Assembly: GCF_042453785.1 (NCBI RefSeq)
Contig: NC_091670.1
Location: 34,359,501 to 34,423,500, forward strand
Origin: Malus domestica
Lineage: Eukaryota; Streptophyta; Magnoliopsida; Rosales; Rosaceae
Length of the DNA: 64,000 bases
Reading direction: 5' to 3'
The notes under the pieces are model-generated. The model searched no databases and was not told the DNA's origin. It was given only the letters and a program-made list of their open reading frames with translations. Every line of letters begins with the position of its first letter. The first letter of the stretch is position 1. Both the position numbers and the translations under genes were made by a program. Below are positions 1-11,059 of this stretch, piece after piece.

Positions 1-728
1 GCCAAACAAAATGGAAATTGAACAGGATTTTCATTTGTAGATTTTTTGTAAAATGGAAAATTGGAGGTGTGGAGTATCCACCTATTATTTTGGCGTCCTC
101 CAACATGAAGAAAAAATTGGAAGATATTTCTTTTTGTTTTTGGCAAATTTTGCGCATTATAAAAAATTGAAGTGGAGGTTGCACCATTTTCCTTTTGAAT
201 TGTACTATCTTAAGTTAAAATAACTTGTAATTGTCTATTGTCTTTGAATTGACATATCTGCTTTCTAAAATAGTTATTCTAATCTTTTATACAAGTAAAA
301 AAATAAAAAATAAATAAAGAACCCATTAATTAAATTTGCTTAAACTTGAAAACGAAAAATGGTGCGTGCATGAGCTTTTGCCAAGAAGAGGAACAAAACA
401 AAGTTGGGGTATGTGAACAAAATAAAGGAAAGAGAGAAGACTGGACAAATTGAACGGGGGTATAAAGGTATTTTAGTTCTTTACATGATATTTTAATATT
501 ACAAAACTTTTTTAAGAAAGAAAAAAAACAGTGGACATGTCACATACGTCCAAACTGGTGAGCAGCCACAATGACTATTCAGCAGGACTTCCCGCTAACT
601 ATTAAGCAGCCAAGTTTTGTCGGTATTGAAAAACAAATTGGGTAGGTTCATTTTCTAAGTCTAGATTACCCCACTACTAAAACGAAGTGATAGCTCGTCA
701 CTCCGAAAGGACCTTTTCCGAAATTTGA
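1..728. other. AT-rich intergenic region upstream of the MOSC gene
   Basis: No coding region is supported here. The sequence is AT-rich with short poly-A/T runs and no recognisable transposon termini. The last ~100 bases probably include the promoter and transcription start of the downstream gene, but no confident TATA box was picked. Confidence 0.5.
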
Positions 729-732
729 ATGT

Positions 733-768
<36 letters not shown>
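729..768 (+). promoter_or_regulatory. GA-repeat leader with an out-of-frame upstream ATG
   Basis: An ATG at 729 precedes a (GA)n run and opens a frame encoding an Arg-Glu repeat. It overlaps the presumed main start at 769 in a different frame. If the mRNA begins upstream of 729, ribosomes would meet this ATG first. The transcription start is unknown, so the regulatory role is inference. Confidence 0.4.
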
Positions 769-771
<3 letters not shown>

Positions 772-3731
772 GAGAAGGCAGGAGCAGCAGAAGCCATAGC
801 CAAGGTCTCATCAATCTTCATATACCCAGTAAAATCATGCCGCGGAATTTCAGTGTCCCAAGCTCCTCTCACTCCAACTGGTATGTAATAATTCACAACG
901 GTCAATCCTTCTCTCTATTACTCTCATTTCTTCCAGTTTCAATTTCACTAGTGATATTTCTGTTGAACCAGTTGAATCTATTTTACTATATGATTGAAAA
1001 GTACATGAAAGTCTGTGTCTTTCTTGAGCACCAGAAGGAAATGATCATTTAGCTTTTAAATCAAATTGTTTGCATGATTAAGTTAAATTAAGGATCCATA
1101 TTAAATTGACCCAATTGAGTTTCCTCCCTATTTGTTGAAATTATACATGAAATTAGTTATTTTTATTTCCATGCCTTTTCGAGTCGCAGAAACAGCCTCT
1201 TTGCAAAGGTAAGGCTGTGTGCGATAGACGTCTTCCGACCCTCACAAAGTAGGGAGCCTTGTAGGCTTGGGGTCGCCCATACTTTTTCTAGTGCTGTTAT
1301 CGGTTTGTTGGATTATTCTATGTACATGATTAAAGCTGGGAGTTTTCTTTTACCCACTGATTTTCTAGGAGGGGAAAAACATATGAGAAGAGTAGTATGC
1401 AGGAGGCTCTAATTGGGTTTTGGAAAATATGGTTTTGTAACATTTTGATTATCCTTCTTACGCGAATTCGATCACTTTAGTTATTCAGTTAATCCATAGG
1501 AGCTGGCAAATGAATGCATCCACAAAAGCACAAATTTTAGCTGAATTTACTGTTTCTTACACTATTGATTGATGGTCCTTTATATTTCTTAATTTGGTAA
1601 CAGGGAATAAATTATTGAAATGAAGATTGTTGGTTGGATTGCGAAGTGCAGGGCATGTTTGATTTTTCCAATATGTTTTGGATGTACAGGATTTCGATGG
1701 GATCGGCAGTGGTTAGTTGTAAACTCCAAGGGAAGGGCATATACTCAAAGAGTTGAACCAAAGCTTGCTTTGGTTGAGGTAGAGCTGCCAAATGAGGCGT
1801 TTGTCGAGGGTTGGGAACCTACCAAAAGCTCTTATCTAGGTAAAAAGAAAGTAATTTTCTGTTTTGCTACAAAGTTTGTTTTCCCTCATTTTTTACTGTG
1901 TGTATGCCCTCTGTAGCCGAAAAACTTTATCCTTAAGCAGGAGATGTGGTGATTTACTCAGATGTCTTTCTCCTAACTAGTGATCAAATTCTCACGTGAT
2001 ATGTACCTGTTTCTGTAATTAGTGATGCTTAGTTGGATGTTGAAGTGGAGCTTTACTCTTTTCGGAATTTTAATCTCCTTCTTATACTTGGAAGTAGTCA
2101 CATTCTTTTGTTGTATATTATATTATCATTGTTTCTTCGCCCATATAGAATTTGGTTTCAAGTTCATTCACCCTTTGTAGTAAAAAATAATCATTTCGAT
2201 GATGTACTGGCAATCAAAGTAGTTGTTCATAGCATATGGTCATTGTGCTCAGTACCTTTCAACATTCATTGGGTTCTGTTGAAGTTATTAAATTGAATAG
2301 CGAACTGTCATTCTTTTTGCAGTACTGAAAGCACCTGGCATGGATGTACTTAAGGTTTCATTGAGTGCACCACGAGAAAAAGCAGATGGGGTTTCCATGT
2401 GGGAATGGTCTGGTTCTGCATTAGATGAAGGAGATGCTGCGTCAAAATGGTTTTCAGATTATATTGGGAAACCCAGTCGACTTGTTCGCTTTAATACAGG
2501 TAGACTTTATAATGGTGCTTTCAAAGAGTTGGGCACTGAGCGCACCAACTAGGGGTGATCAATCAAAACCTGCAAGTATCTGTAAAACATAATTCCGGTT
2601 AGGAAAATCAATTTGAAGATGCAATAGCATTCAGTGTGGTGCACTCAGGTAGGTATGATTAGGACAAAACTAAGTGATAATTAATCTGCCTGCACTGTGT
2701 TCCAATGCAGTTTCAGAAACTAGGCCTGTGGAACCCGAATACGCTCCAGGATACAAAACCATGTTCTCCGACAAGTATCCTTACATGCTAATATCTCAGG
2801 TTAGTTAAGTTGCAATGTGATAAGTACGTCCTTTTGCTTTTAAGAGGGAAGCTCTAATCTGGAACTTGTCATTACGTATTTCGTAGGGATCAATGGATGC
2901 ACTTAATCAGCTTCTGAGGGAACCCATACCAATTAACCGTTTTAGACCCAAGTAATTTTAAATTTTGTTCCATCTGTTTATTCGTTAATAAGCATCCAAA
3001 TTTCTGAACTTTCAATGACATGTTTCAGCACCCAAGTAATTTTCTACTCTACCAAAATTGTTATCGGTGTTATAACATATATTTATATAGATACTCACAG
3101 TTTTGAATCTTGAAAACTCTTACTTGCATGTCACAGTATTCTTGTTGATGGTTGCGAACCATTTTCTGAGGACTTGTGGACAGAAATCAAAATAGACAAA
3201 CTCACATTTCTCGGTGTCAAGCTATGCTCTCGTTGTAAGGTTAAGATTCTTACCCTTTCTGCATTTGTTTCTATGTGGTGACACTCAAGCTAAATTACAT
3301 AAAAACATTTATGTAACACTTGTCTCAAAATCATACTAAGAGCTGAGCATTTCAGAAAGACTAATATGAATCGTCTGATGTTTAGAAATGAATTTTCGTG
3401 TTTTTAAGGTACCTACGATCAATCAAGACACTGGCATTGCAGGGCCTGAGCCAAATAACACTCTTAATAAAATCCGATCTGATACAGTTTTGCGTCCAAC
3501 GCGAAAACAGCAAGGAAAGGTGAGTATAAGTAGTAATTGTAGGGCTTTGCACCATATTCCTTCAGTATCCATGCAGTGATTCACATGTAGTAAATGGATT
3601 TCCAGGTCTACTTTGGGCAGAACCTAGTCTGCAAAAGCTTTCTTACTGGGCAGAAGGGAAATGTCGTAACGGTTGGAGATCTGGTTTATGTCCTAAACAA
3701 AGTCTCTTCTACTGATGAAGCAGCAGCATGA
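769..3731 (+). CDS. MOSC domain protein, mARC-like molybdenum enzyme (8 exons)
   Basis: Spliced CDS reads join(769-880, 1690-1839, 2323-2499, 2711-2799, 2887-2951, 3137-3239, 3409-3519, 3606-3731), 933 nt and 310 aa, with GT-AG borders and consistent phase. The N-terminal half is the MOSC N-terminal beta-barrel (IFIYPVKSCRG near residue 15; KWFSDYIGKPSRLVRF near 130). The C-terminal half is the MOSC domain. SRCKVPTINQDTG places Cys231 where mARC proteins bind the molybdenum cofactor. Family knowledge: mARC enzymes reduce N-hydroxylated compounds and are usually on the mitochondrial outer membrane in animals; the plant substrate is unclear. The start at 769 gives a compact N-terminus directly entering the barrel. 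Intron 1 carries a SINE. Closest remembered relatives are Arabidopsis At5g44720 and At1g30910. Confidence 0.88.
1177..1290 (+). mobile_element. 5'-truncated Au-like SINE in intron 1
   Basis: The stretch has the Au SINE layout: a B-box-like TTTCGAGTC, then AAACAGCCTCTTTGCA, GGTAAGGCTGTGTGCGATAG, a degraded CCGACCCTC/GGGAGCC block and a terminal TCGCCC followed by TTTTT. The 5' A-box part is missing or unrecognisable. It lies in sense orientation in the MOSC gene intron. Identification is from remembered family consensus. Confidence 0.65.
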
Positions 3732-4194
3732 ATGTCGAAGAATATATACTTTTCTGTTACACGGACAATAAGAACTGCTTTCTAGTGTACAATAACAAGT
3801 GGGCTGCTTGTATCATGATGAATGATATGTGATGATGCCTTTCTTGGCGTGTGTCCTAGCTAAACTCTCCCTTAAATTATAATACAATCGCATTTTGCTG
3901 TAGCGTTCTAAACTCTTGTTTTACATATTTAAAGAGCAAGAGGGATATTACCACTCTTGTAGGTTATATTTGCGAGTCCTTGTAACTGCTAGGTTATAAG
4001 AGTTGGAAAACAATTAGGTTACAACAGTCGGTCCACCACAACCAGAGCTTGAAAGGGTTGGTCAGAGATGGCTGCTTCCATGGCATGGTACGGACATATT
4101 TCCCAATCATTGTCCAAGAACAACTTGACTAAATTGTCGTCTTCACCGCTGAATGTGGCCACCTCTGGCTTTGTACAAGGCACTAACGTAGACC
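3732..4194. other. 3' UTR and spacer after the MOSC gene
   Basis: Contains the MOSC 3' UTR, AT-rich with possible poly-A signals, and then unassigned sequence. A frame opening at 4068 has no recognisable protein and lies mostly antisense to the adjacent pseudogene, so it is not called. Confidence 0.5.
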
Positions 4195-4650
4195 TGGAAC
4201 TGAACCTCCCAATCCGGGCAGTCCATTTTGCTCACAGACTCGCACTTGGACTTGAGACCATGGCCTCGTATGGAATGCAACACGGGGTTTCTGCTGAAGT
4301 TGATCACCTTTCCTTTCCATGCCGGCTCTTTGTCAATTCGGACACCAACAGTCCCAAACCTATCGATCCATCCCTGCCGGCCCCGAGCATCCTTTCGGGG
4401 AAGACATCACGAACAGCCGAGCAGTTGCTCAAATTCTTCTTTCTTGCCTTTGCCCTTCCGTTGGTTTTCTAAGTTGATCCTCATGTCCTCCACCATTGCC
4501 TTCCACTGACGCTCGGCTGCTTGCCCGACATCCTCATCATTCACATGTTCTACGATTTTATGTGGAAGTGAGTGCCGGCTGCAGTGTTGTACTGGACACC
4601 GCAGCCGCCGGTGGCGGCTTTCACGTCCTGTAATGCGACGTATGAGCGAC
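4195..4650 (-). pseudogene. DUF2828 (plant vWA/TROVE-like) pseudogene fragment
   Basis: On the minus strand, three frames carry successive blocks typical of plant DUF2828 proteins: KIVEHVNDEDVGQAAERQWK followed by AMVEDM near 4500-4560, a decayed vWA segment, then AWKGKVINFS and LKSKCESVSKMD near 4230-4330. Frame changes and stops interrupt it, and neither the N- nor C-terminal parts of the ~600-aa family are present. No introns are seen across the aligned blocks, consistent with a retrocopy, but no poly-A tail is visible. It abuts a U2 snRNA-like fragment at its 5' end. Confidence 0.65.
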
Positions 4651-4655
4651 TCTTG

Positions 4656-4682
4656 CACTTGATCTTAGCCAAAAGGTCGAGA
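4656..4682 (-). pseudogene. U2 snRNA 5'-end fragment
   Basis: The minus strand contains CCTTTTGGCTAAGATCAAGT within a 27-base stretch that differs from the plant U2 snRNA 5' region (about nt 8-34) at one base, from memory of the U2 sequence. The rest of U2 is absent, so this is not a gene. It joins directly to the DUF2828 fragment in the same orientation. Confidence 0.7.
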
Positions 4683-4689
4683 CAGATAA

Positions 4690-5325
4690 GGAAATTTGAA
4701 CTCAAGTGCAATTGCGTAAGAGGACTAACGTAATGTTCTACCCAACTTACCCAAATCACAAAAACATCTTTCAAACTCACGAATAAGAGAAGAACTTACA
4801 TAAAATGAATTTACCGTCACGTGATATTCTAATTCAATAATTTATTGTTAGGTGGAGGAAATCTTACACATATTAATATATTATTTAGTATGAGAGTAAC
4901 AGTATATCCGTTTCATGTAAATCATTCTCTATGAACAAAAGACGCACTCGGATTCTTCCAATCGTGTTTTGGAACTTTGGTATTCAAATGGGAGCGCTGA
5001 GGCATGTTTAATTATTAACCGCACGATCTCATTATAAGGAGATCTAACGGCTCCGCATGTCATCCCCATGTTAAGAAGGGACATGGGGTTTAACCTTTAA
5101 CCAAAGGCTTTATTCGGCAAAGTAATCCCTTACCGGCGTCTCCTTCTTCTTCCGACCAGCCAGGATTTCTTCACCTTACCTTCCTTCTTTCTGCTGCTCT
5201 GGTTTAAAGGACTGTGTGGTATTCTGAGACCACTCAGCGAGTTCACTCGGAGAGTTCGTGTCTATCTGAAACGCCAAAAAACGCATCAAGACCCAGTATT
5301 TTGATTCCGGTATCTCTCAACCCAT
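4690..5325. other. Spacer and promoter/leader region of the PPR gene
   Basis: No coding potential is recognised. The last ~200 bases are pyrimidine-rich and are the likely leader of the PPR gene. No transposon termini were found. Confidence 0.45.
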
Positions 5326-7380
5326 TTGGAGATTTATGCAGGTTTCAATCCAAAACCCAGAAGAAACCCTTCTAATCCCATGCCAAAATGCTCAACTTAC
5401 TACTCGAAGCTCCTCGGCAGCTCAATCCCACAGGGCGTTTGGAAGCTGGGTCTTTATGCAATCCCGCCATGTGAGTTGTTAACTTCTTCACTTCTCTCTC
5501 ACTATTCAGTTGTTGCAATTCCATCCAACCAAACTCTCGAAGCCGAACCTGTAAACAATGACGAAATCCAGCCCCCAATTTCTGATGAAATGTTCAGGAA
5601 AGGTGCCAAATTGGGTTCTTACAGATCGGGTGATTCGACATTTTATTCACTCATTGAGAATTACGCGAATTCGGGTGATTTTCGGTCCTTGGAGCAGGTT
5701 TTGGATCGAATGAAGAAGGAAAGGCGGGTTTTCATTGAGAAGAGTTTTATTCTGATGTTTAGAGCTTTTGGAAAAGCGCATTTGCCCAATAAAGCTGTAG
5801 AATTGTTTTACAGAATGGTGGATGAATTTCAGTGTAGACGAACTGTTAAGTCGTTTAATTCGGTTCTTAATGTCATTATACAGGAGGGCCATTATTCTCA
5901 TGCTATAGAGTTTTATTCCCGTGTTGTTGGTACTGCAAACATGAACATTTCGCCCAATGTACTCAGTTATAATCTGATTATCAAGGCCATGTGTAAGTTT
6001 GGATTGGTTGATAGAGCGGTCGAATTGTTTAGAGAAATGCCGAGTAGGAATTGCACTCCTGATGTTTTCACGTATTGTACATTGATGGATGGGTTATGCA
6101 AGGATAATAGGATTGACGAAGCGGTTTTTTTGTTGGATGAAATGCAAATTGAGGGGTGCTTGCCGAGTCCTATGACTTTTAATGTGTTAATAAACGCATT
6201 GTGCAAGAAGGGTGACTTGGCACGTGCAGCGAAGCTTGTTGATAATATGTTTCTCAAAGGCTGTGTTCCAAATGAAGTCACTTATAACACCCTTATTCAT
6301 GGTTTGTGTCTCAAGGGTAAGTTGGACAAGGCAGTTAGTCTTTTGGATCGAATGATTTCAAATAAATGTGTGCCTAATGATGTGACATACGGAACAATCA
6401 TCAATGGACTTGTTAAGCAAGGACGAGCAGTTGATGGGGCTCGAGTGTTGATCTCTATGGAGGAAAGAGGGCGTCATGCAAATGAGTATATTTATTCGGT
6501 CCTTCTTAGTGGACTGTTCAAGGAGGGAAAATCTGATGATGCAATGACATTGTGGAAGGAGATGATGGAGAAGGGATGTAAACCCAACACTGTTGTCTAT
6601 AGTGCTCTGATAGATGGCCTTTGTCGAGAAGGAAAACCAGATGAAGCCAAGGAAGTATTCTGTGAGATGGTGAGTAATGGTTACATGCCCAATTCCTTCA
6701 CTTATAGCTCCTTAATGAGGGGGTTCTTTCAGACGGGTCAGAGTCAAAAAGCCATTCGTTTGTGGAATGATATGGCAAACAAGAATTTTATGCAAAATGA
6801 GGTGTGTTACAGTGTCCTAATTCATGGTTTATGCAAGGATGGGCAACTCAAAGAGGCCCTGATGGCATGGCAGAAGATGTTGGGAAGTGGACATAAACCT
6901 GATGTTGTGGCTTATAGTTCAATGATTCATGGCCTTTGCAACGATGGTTTGGTTGAGCAGGGTTTGAAACTTTTCAATGAAATGCTTTGTCAGGAGCCTG
7001 AATGTCAACCAGATGTTATCACTTTTAACATACTTTTCGATGCTATCTGCAAGCAGAGTAATATCTCCCTTGCCATTGATATTTTAAATAGAATGCTGGA
7101 TAGGGGTTGTGATCCCGATTCAGTTACGTGTGACATCTTCCTGAGAACTTTGAGAGAAAAGCTCAACCCGCCTCAAGATGGAAGGGAGTTCCTAAATGAG
7201 CTTGTTGTCCGTCTATTTAAGCAGCAGAGGATAGTAGGTGCTTCCCAGATTGTGGAAGTAATGCTTAAAAAGTTTTTGCCACCCAAAGCCTCTGTGTGGA
7301 CAAAAGTTGTGCAAGAGCTTTGCAAGCCTAAGAAGGTTAGAGCAGCCATTGACAAATGTTGGAGCAGCCTATATTGCTAG
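5326..7380 (+). CDS. P-class pentatricopeptide repeat protein, EMB1025-like
   Basis: A single exon of 684 aa. After a non-repetitive N-terminus (~90 residues) come tandem 35-residue PPR motifs to about residue 610, e.g. VLSYNLIIKAMCKFGLVDRA, DVFTYCTLMDGLCKDNRIDE and NEVTYNTLIHGLCLKGKLDK. The repeats are all 35-residue P-type and no E/DYW tail is present, so an editing deaminase role is not indicated. Family role: sequence-specific binding of organelle RNA for processing or translation. It resembles Arabidopsis At4g20090 (EMBRYO DEFECTIVE 1025) in length, N-terminus and repeat content. Start: the ATG at 5326 is the first in frame; the ATG at 5380 (MPKCSTYYSK) would also give a plausible transit peptide. 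The intronless structure is typical of the family. Confidence 0.88.
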   Translation: MEIYAGFNPKPRRNPSNPMPKCSTYYSKLLGSSIPQGVWKLGLYAIPPCELLTSSLLSHYSVVAIPSNQTLEAEPVNNDEIQPPISDEMFRKGAKLGSYRSGDSTFYSLIENYANSGDFRSLEQVLDRMKKERRVFIEKSFILMFRAFGKAHLPNKAVELFYRMVDEFQCRRTVKSFNSVLNVIIQEGHYSHAIEFYSRVVGTANMNISPNVLSYNLIIKAMCKFGLVDRAVELFREMPSRNCTPDVFTYCTLMDGLCKDNRIDEAVFLLDEMQIEGCLPSPMTFNVLINALCKKGDLARAAKLVDNMFLKGCVPNEVTYNTLIHGLCLKGKLDKAVSLLDRMISNKCVPNDVTYGTIINGLVKQGRAVDGARVLISMEERGRHANEYIYSVLLSGLFKEGKSDDAMTLWKEMMEKGCKPNTVVYSALIDGLCREGKPDEAKEVFCEMVSNGYMPNSFTYSSLMRGFFQTGQSQKAIRLWNDMANKNFMQNEVCYSVLIHGLCKDGQLKEALMAWQKMLGSGHKPDVVAYSSMIHGLCNDGLVEQGLKLFNEMLCQEPECQPDVITFNILFDAICKQSNISLAIDILNRMLDRGCDPDSVTCDIFLRTLREKLNPPQDGREFLNELVVRLFKQQRIVGASQIVEVMLKKFLPPKASVWTKVVQELCKPKKVRAAIDKCWSSLYC

Positions 7381-8939
7381 TCTTAAAGTAAGGCTTTTAT
7401 TTTATTTTTTCTGATCAAAGCTTGGTTAGACGGTGACTGGAACTATTTCTTTCTTACTTTGGTTGTCATAGCTAGGTATTAAACTCTTCAGAGTAAAAAA
7501 CAGGAGGTGATGTCTTTTCATTTCAATCTCCCATATTTTCTCACATAATCTAAACTTTACTGGCATGCAGTACGTTGCCTTATATAGTTGGCGGTCTACG
7601 CTGTAACTTAGAAGATTGTTGATAATATAAGTTTGTCTTTGGATATAAGGGCACATAGTATGCCAAGGAATGGAATATCAATATTGGTTTCTGCTGCGTA
7701 GAGTAATGTTACTTTAATATCAATGATCGTTCTACAAAATAATTTTCATATTTGGTTGGCATATTTCAGTTTCTGTCCATTGTTTTGGAGAAGGAAACCA
7801 TCTATTGGAAATAATGAGGCTAACTTTTGGTTGAAGGATTAATGATATATGTGATCCAGCCTTTCATAGGTACTTAGAATTACTACCATTGGCATTATCT
7901 GCTTTACGTTTCTTTCTACCAAATTGTTCTCATATGAAACTTCTGAAAAAGTGGATTTGCTTCACGGTCTCTTACAGTCGGCACTCTTGCAAATTGTGAT
8001 GTTTGGACAGCTGTTTTATGAAGTGTGCAAAATAGTTCATTCCTCTAAGCAGCATAGGTCAAATCTGCAGATGGCAAAGGTACTTGACTGAAACTATACT
8101 AACTGCAATCAAATCTCTTATTAGGCATTTACTTCTTCTTTTTTTCTTCAGAAAAGACAGACAACTAAATTTTGAATTTTCCTTGGTTCTAAGTTGGTGC
8201 AGGTCGACCTGGGGCAATAAGCTTGTTGGAGAATATTGAAATGTCTGTTGGTAAAAAGGTGAATTTGGAGTCAGGTACAGACTTGAAGACTGATCTCTTC
8301 ATCTTATGCCTGACATGTTATGGTCATCGATTTTTTTGAACCTGGAATTACTCTTATTTCATTTTTTTTTCTTTCCATTTTGTGTCCAAGACTAGATAGC
8401 TATTAAAGTATTAATGCTAAAAAGTGGAACAACTTTTACTGGCATATCGAATTTCCCATAGCTATTTGCATTGTAGTGACACCGTTGGGTTAGTGGTGAA
8501 ATGTGTCTGAGAATTAACTCTCTCTTTCTATTTTGTACCGCTTTCATTGCTGAGAAGACTGAGCAAAAGTGAACAACAAACTTCAACTGTCAATTGATTG
8601 TAGATTGCATATTACAAAACAAAATCTCCACATAGCTATTTGTATCGGTGCGCTTTCTTTCTTCCTACCGTGGCAAGGATGCCATGAACCCAGCCTTATA
8701 TATTTTAACTTTTGTACGCAGATTAATGCATTTGTTCATATTTTTCATATGTTCAGCTTGCATTCTATTTCCAGCATTATTCTGACATTTGATACTCTTT
8801 TACAAGTAATCATCACATTGCTGCAAGTAGTATAGTTACTGTTACACTAAGCACAATTTTTACTCGGAACACGTTGCATCATAACATGAAAAAGAAACTG
8901 AAGCAGCATTCATACAAACATTCAGAGAGTAGTATGATT
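7381..8939 (+). other. 3' region of the PPR gene, possibly spliced 3' UTR
   Basis: No protein is recognised. Two short segments are bounded by AG and GT in the plus direction, about 7977-8078 and 8203-8276, and could be non-coding 3' UTR exons or alternative exons of the PPR transcript. The remainder is AT-rich. The right end overlaps the 3' UTR of the convergent transporter gene. Confidence 0.3.
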
Positions 8940-10712
8940 TCAAGGCTCTGCCTTCTCTCTGATATTGCCGCCATCGACTTTCAGGGATTCTGGCGTGTCT
9001 TGCTTATGCGCCATATCGTAAGTTGCATGCAGACCAAAGAAGACGTAGTAAATAAGCATTACCACAGTACAGATTCCAAATCTTTCAAAAGCTTCAGGAC
9101 CCAAGGATCCCATAAGGAAGATGTTTGTCGCGATTGACAAGGATGGCAACCAAGGAACCAGCGGAACTCCCCAAACTTTTGGTGACCTTTGTTGAGGTAA
9201 AAACACCGCCATCGCTAAAGTCCCAAAGAACCAAAGAGGAACCGTCACGACGTAGCCAACCCAACCGTTGGGATTCAGCCCCCAGTAAGCTGAAGTCCCC
9301 ATTGAGGAAGCAATAATGATCACCAAGAAACTTACTAGCTTCAAGAGGTGTTGTTGTGGGGTGATTTCTCTCACATAGTATCTCCTCACTAGAAGTGCGA
9401 CTGCCATCATCATGAAGATAAAGAGCGTGCTCACTGATAACAGGCTTGCCAAGACATCCAAGCTCGAAAAGAAAGCGATGCAGCCACTTGCGATGGCAAT
9501 CATAACTGTAGCGTTTATGGGGGTTCCTGTCTTCGGATGAACAAGAGCAAACCATGGTGGAATCATGTGGGCTCGTGCAATATGAGTGATATACCGTGCC
9601 TGTCCAAGTGTCCCAACCAGTAGAACAGTGGTCATTCCCTTAAGCGCACCAAAAGCTACCAGGTACTTGGCCCATGTCATGCCAACGCTTTGAAATGCCA
9701 CAGAGTAGGCTGCATTTGGGTCTATATCTGTGTATTTCTGCATCATAGGCAGTGAAAGTGCCATTAAACAGTATACGACGGTGATGATTGTCATTGATCC
9801 AAGCAATCCCAGCGGTATGTCTCTGGATGGATTTTTTGTTTCTTCAGCCATGGTGGCGATATTGTCAAATCCTCCATAAGCAAAGTAAACAATTGCAGCT
9901 GCCTGAAAGACTCCTTTGGCCCCAAAGGGAAAAAAGGGCTTCAAATTCGACGGCTTGGCGTGGACAAACGCTGCAACTATCACAAACAAAATTATAACGT
10001 TATTGACTGCAGATGCTATCCAGTTCAAGTAAGAGGTCTTCCTTGTGCTGATCATTGCAATTGTTGCAGCTATTGCTAGTACAGCGACGGCTATCGGGTC
10101 CAGCAGATTGAACCCCTCCGCCAGATTTGTGTGGATGCGTAGCGAGTTGGAAGGACGATTCAAGAGCGTTGTGAAGTAAGAAGTCCATGCTCTAGCAACT
10201 GCTGCACTTCCGACAATGCTCTCTAGAAGTATGTTTCCTGCTGTTATGAATGCAACAAAGTCCCCCAGTTCTATCCGCAGGTAAGCAAAGGCTCCGCCAG
10301 CCACCGGGACTTCTACCGAAAACTCTGTGTAGCAGAAGACAGAGAGCATTGCCGAGATACCAGACGCAACGTAGGACAAGACAATAGCCGGTCCAGCATG
10401 CTTATGAGTTTCTTGGCCAGTAAGCACAAAGATGCCTGCACCAATGACCGAACCAAACCCGAACCAGATGAGATCCCACCACGTGAGGCAGCGCTTCATG
10501 TCGTTCTCGCTTTGCTTCCGAAGCTCCCGAATCTCATCGTTGTCATTCGATCTGCTGAGGAGACGGTTCTTGAACCTGTGGCCTGTTTGTGACAGGGCCG
10601 CTCCGTATGTGCTCCAATTCTGAAAGGATTCTTCGGGCAGGAAATCTTGTTTGCTGCATCTCCAGTAACTTCTCGGCTGGACATCTTCACCCACTGCTTC
10701 CATGGAACCCAT
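8940..10712 (-). CDS. Cationic amino acid transporter (CAT1/5/8-like)
   Basis: A single-exon CDS of 590 aa from MGSMEAVG at 10712 to a stop at 8940. The frame is open further upstream to 10835, but the added 41 residues lack the conserved family N-terminus. Residues after ~70 form a multi-pass membrane protein of the APC superfamily: WWDLIWFGFGSVIGAGIFVL is TM1 with its substrate-binding unwound Gly segment, followed by about 13 further hydrophobic segments. Other conserved blocks are FCYTEFSVEVPVAGGAFAYL and FAYGGFDNIATMAEETKNPS. The family moves cationic and some neutral amino acids, usually by proton symport, at the plasma membrane or internal membranes. Length and N-terminal SYWRCSKQDFLPEESFQNW fit the plant CAT1/CAT5/CAT8 branch; which paralogue is not resolved. 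Confidence 0.9.
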   Translation of the reverse strand: MGSMEAVGEDVQPRSYWRCSKQDFLPEESFQNWSTYGAALSQTGHRFKNRLLSRSNDNDEIRELRKQSENDMKRCLTWWDLIWFGFGSVIGAGIFVLTGQETHKHAGPAIVLSYVASGISAMLSVFCYTEFSVEVPVAGGAFAYLRIELGDFVAFITAGNILLESIVGSAAVARAWTSYFTTLLNRPSNSLRIHTNLAEGFNLLDPIAVAVLAIAATIAMISTRKTSYLNWIASAVNNVIILFVIVAAFVHAKPSNLKPFFPFGAKGVFQAAAIVYFAYGGFDNIATMAEETKNPSRDIPLGLLGSMTIITVVYCLMALSLPMMQKYTDIDPNAAYSVAFQSVGMTWAKYLVAFGALKGMTTVLLVGTLGQARYITHIARAHMIPPWFALVHPKTGTPINATVMIAIASGCIAFFSSLDVLASLLSVSTLFIFMMMAVALLVRRYYVREITPQQHLLKLVSFLVIIIASSMGTSAYWGLNPNGWVGYVVTVPLWFFGTLAMAVFLPQQRSPKVWGVPLVPWLPSLSIATNIFLMGSLGPEAFERFGICTVVMLIYYVFFGLHATYDMAHKQDTPESLKVDGGNIREKAEP

Positions 10713-10864
10713 CACTCTCTCGTCCCTTGTAATTTGCTTAATACTCAAGGCACTGTGGAATGCTAGATACTTTTGAGTTCTGTTTAACGTATTGAAGGTC
10801 AGTGTGAAATGATAGAATATATGTGATCCAGTCACAAGATTTGGAATCTTGTCAACAACTTTCC

Positions 10865-11059
10865 GAGTGAGGATCCGGATCCTCTTTGTGAGGATTTCGG
10901 AAATTCTTAATCACATCCGTTCATCGTACATCATGCGGTTATAAATTATTGTAAATTCCTTTATTTAAAATTAAATATAAACAATACTTGATAAAAATTA
11001 ATCGCACGATATAAGATGAACATATGTGATTAAAGGATCGTCGGATCCTCTCCTCACTC
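10865..11059. mobile_element. 195-bp MULE-type MITE with 9-bp TSD
   Basis: Termini are GAGTGAGGATCC at the left and the inverted GAGTGAGGA at the right. The element is flanked by perfect 9-bp direct repeats CAACTTTCC at 10856-10864 and 11060-11068. The halves are roughly inverted (GGATCC, TTTGTGAGG, CACATCCGTTCATCGTACAT and their complements). A second member lies at 38120-38333. A 9-bp TSD is characteristic of Mutator-like elements. Confidence 0.8.

Noticed and set aside
4068-4472. 134-codon plus-strand frame
   Set aside because: It is largely antisense to the DUF2828 fragment, whose minus-strand blocks are recognisable.
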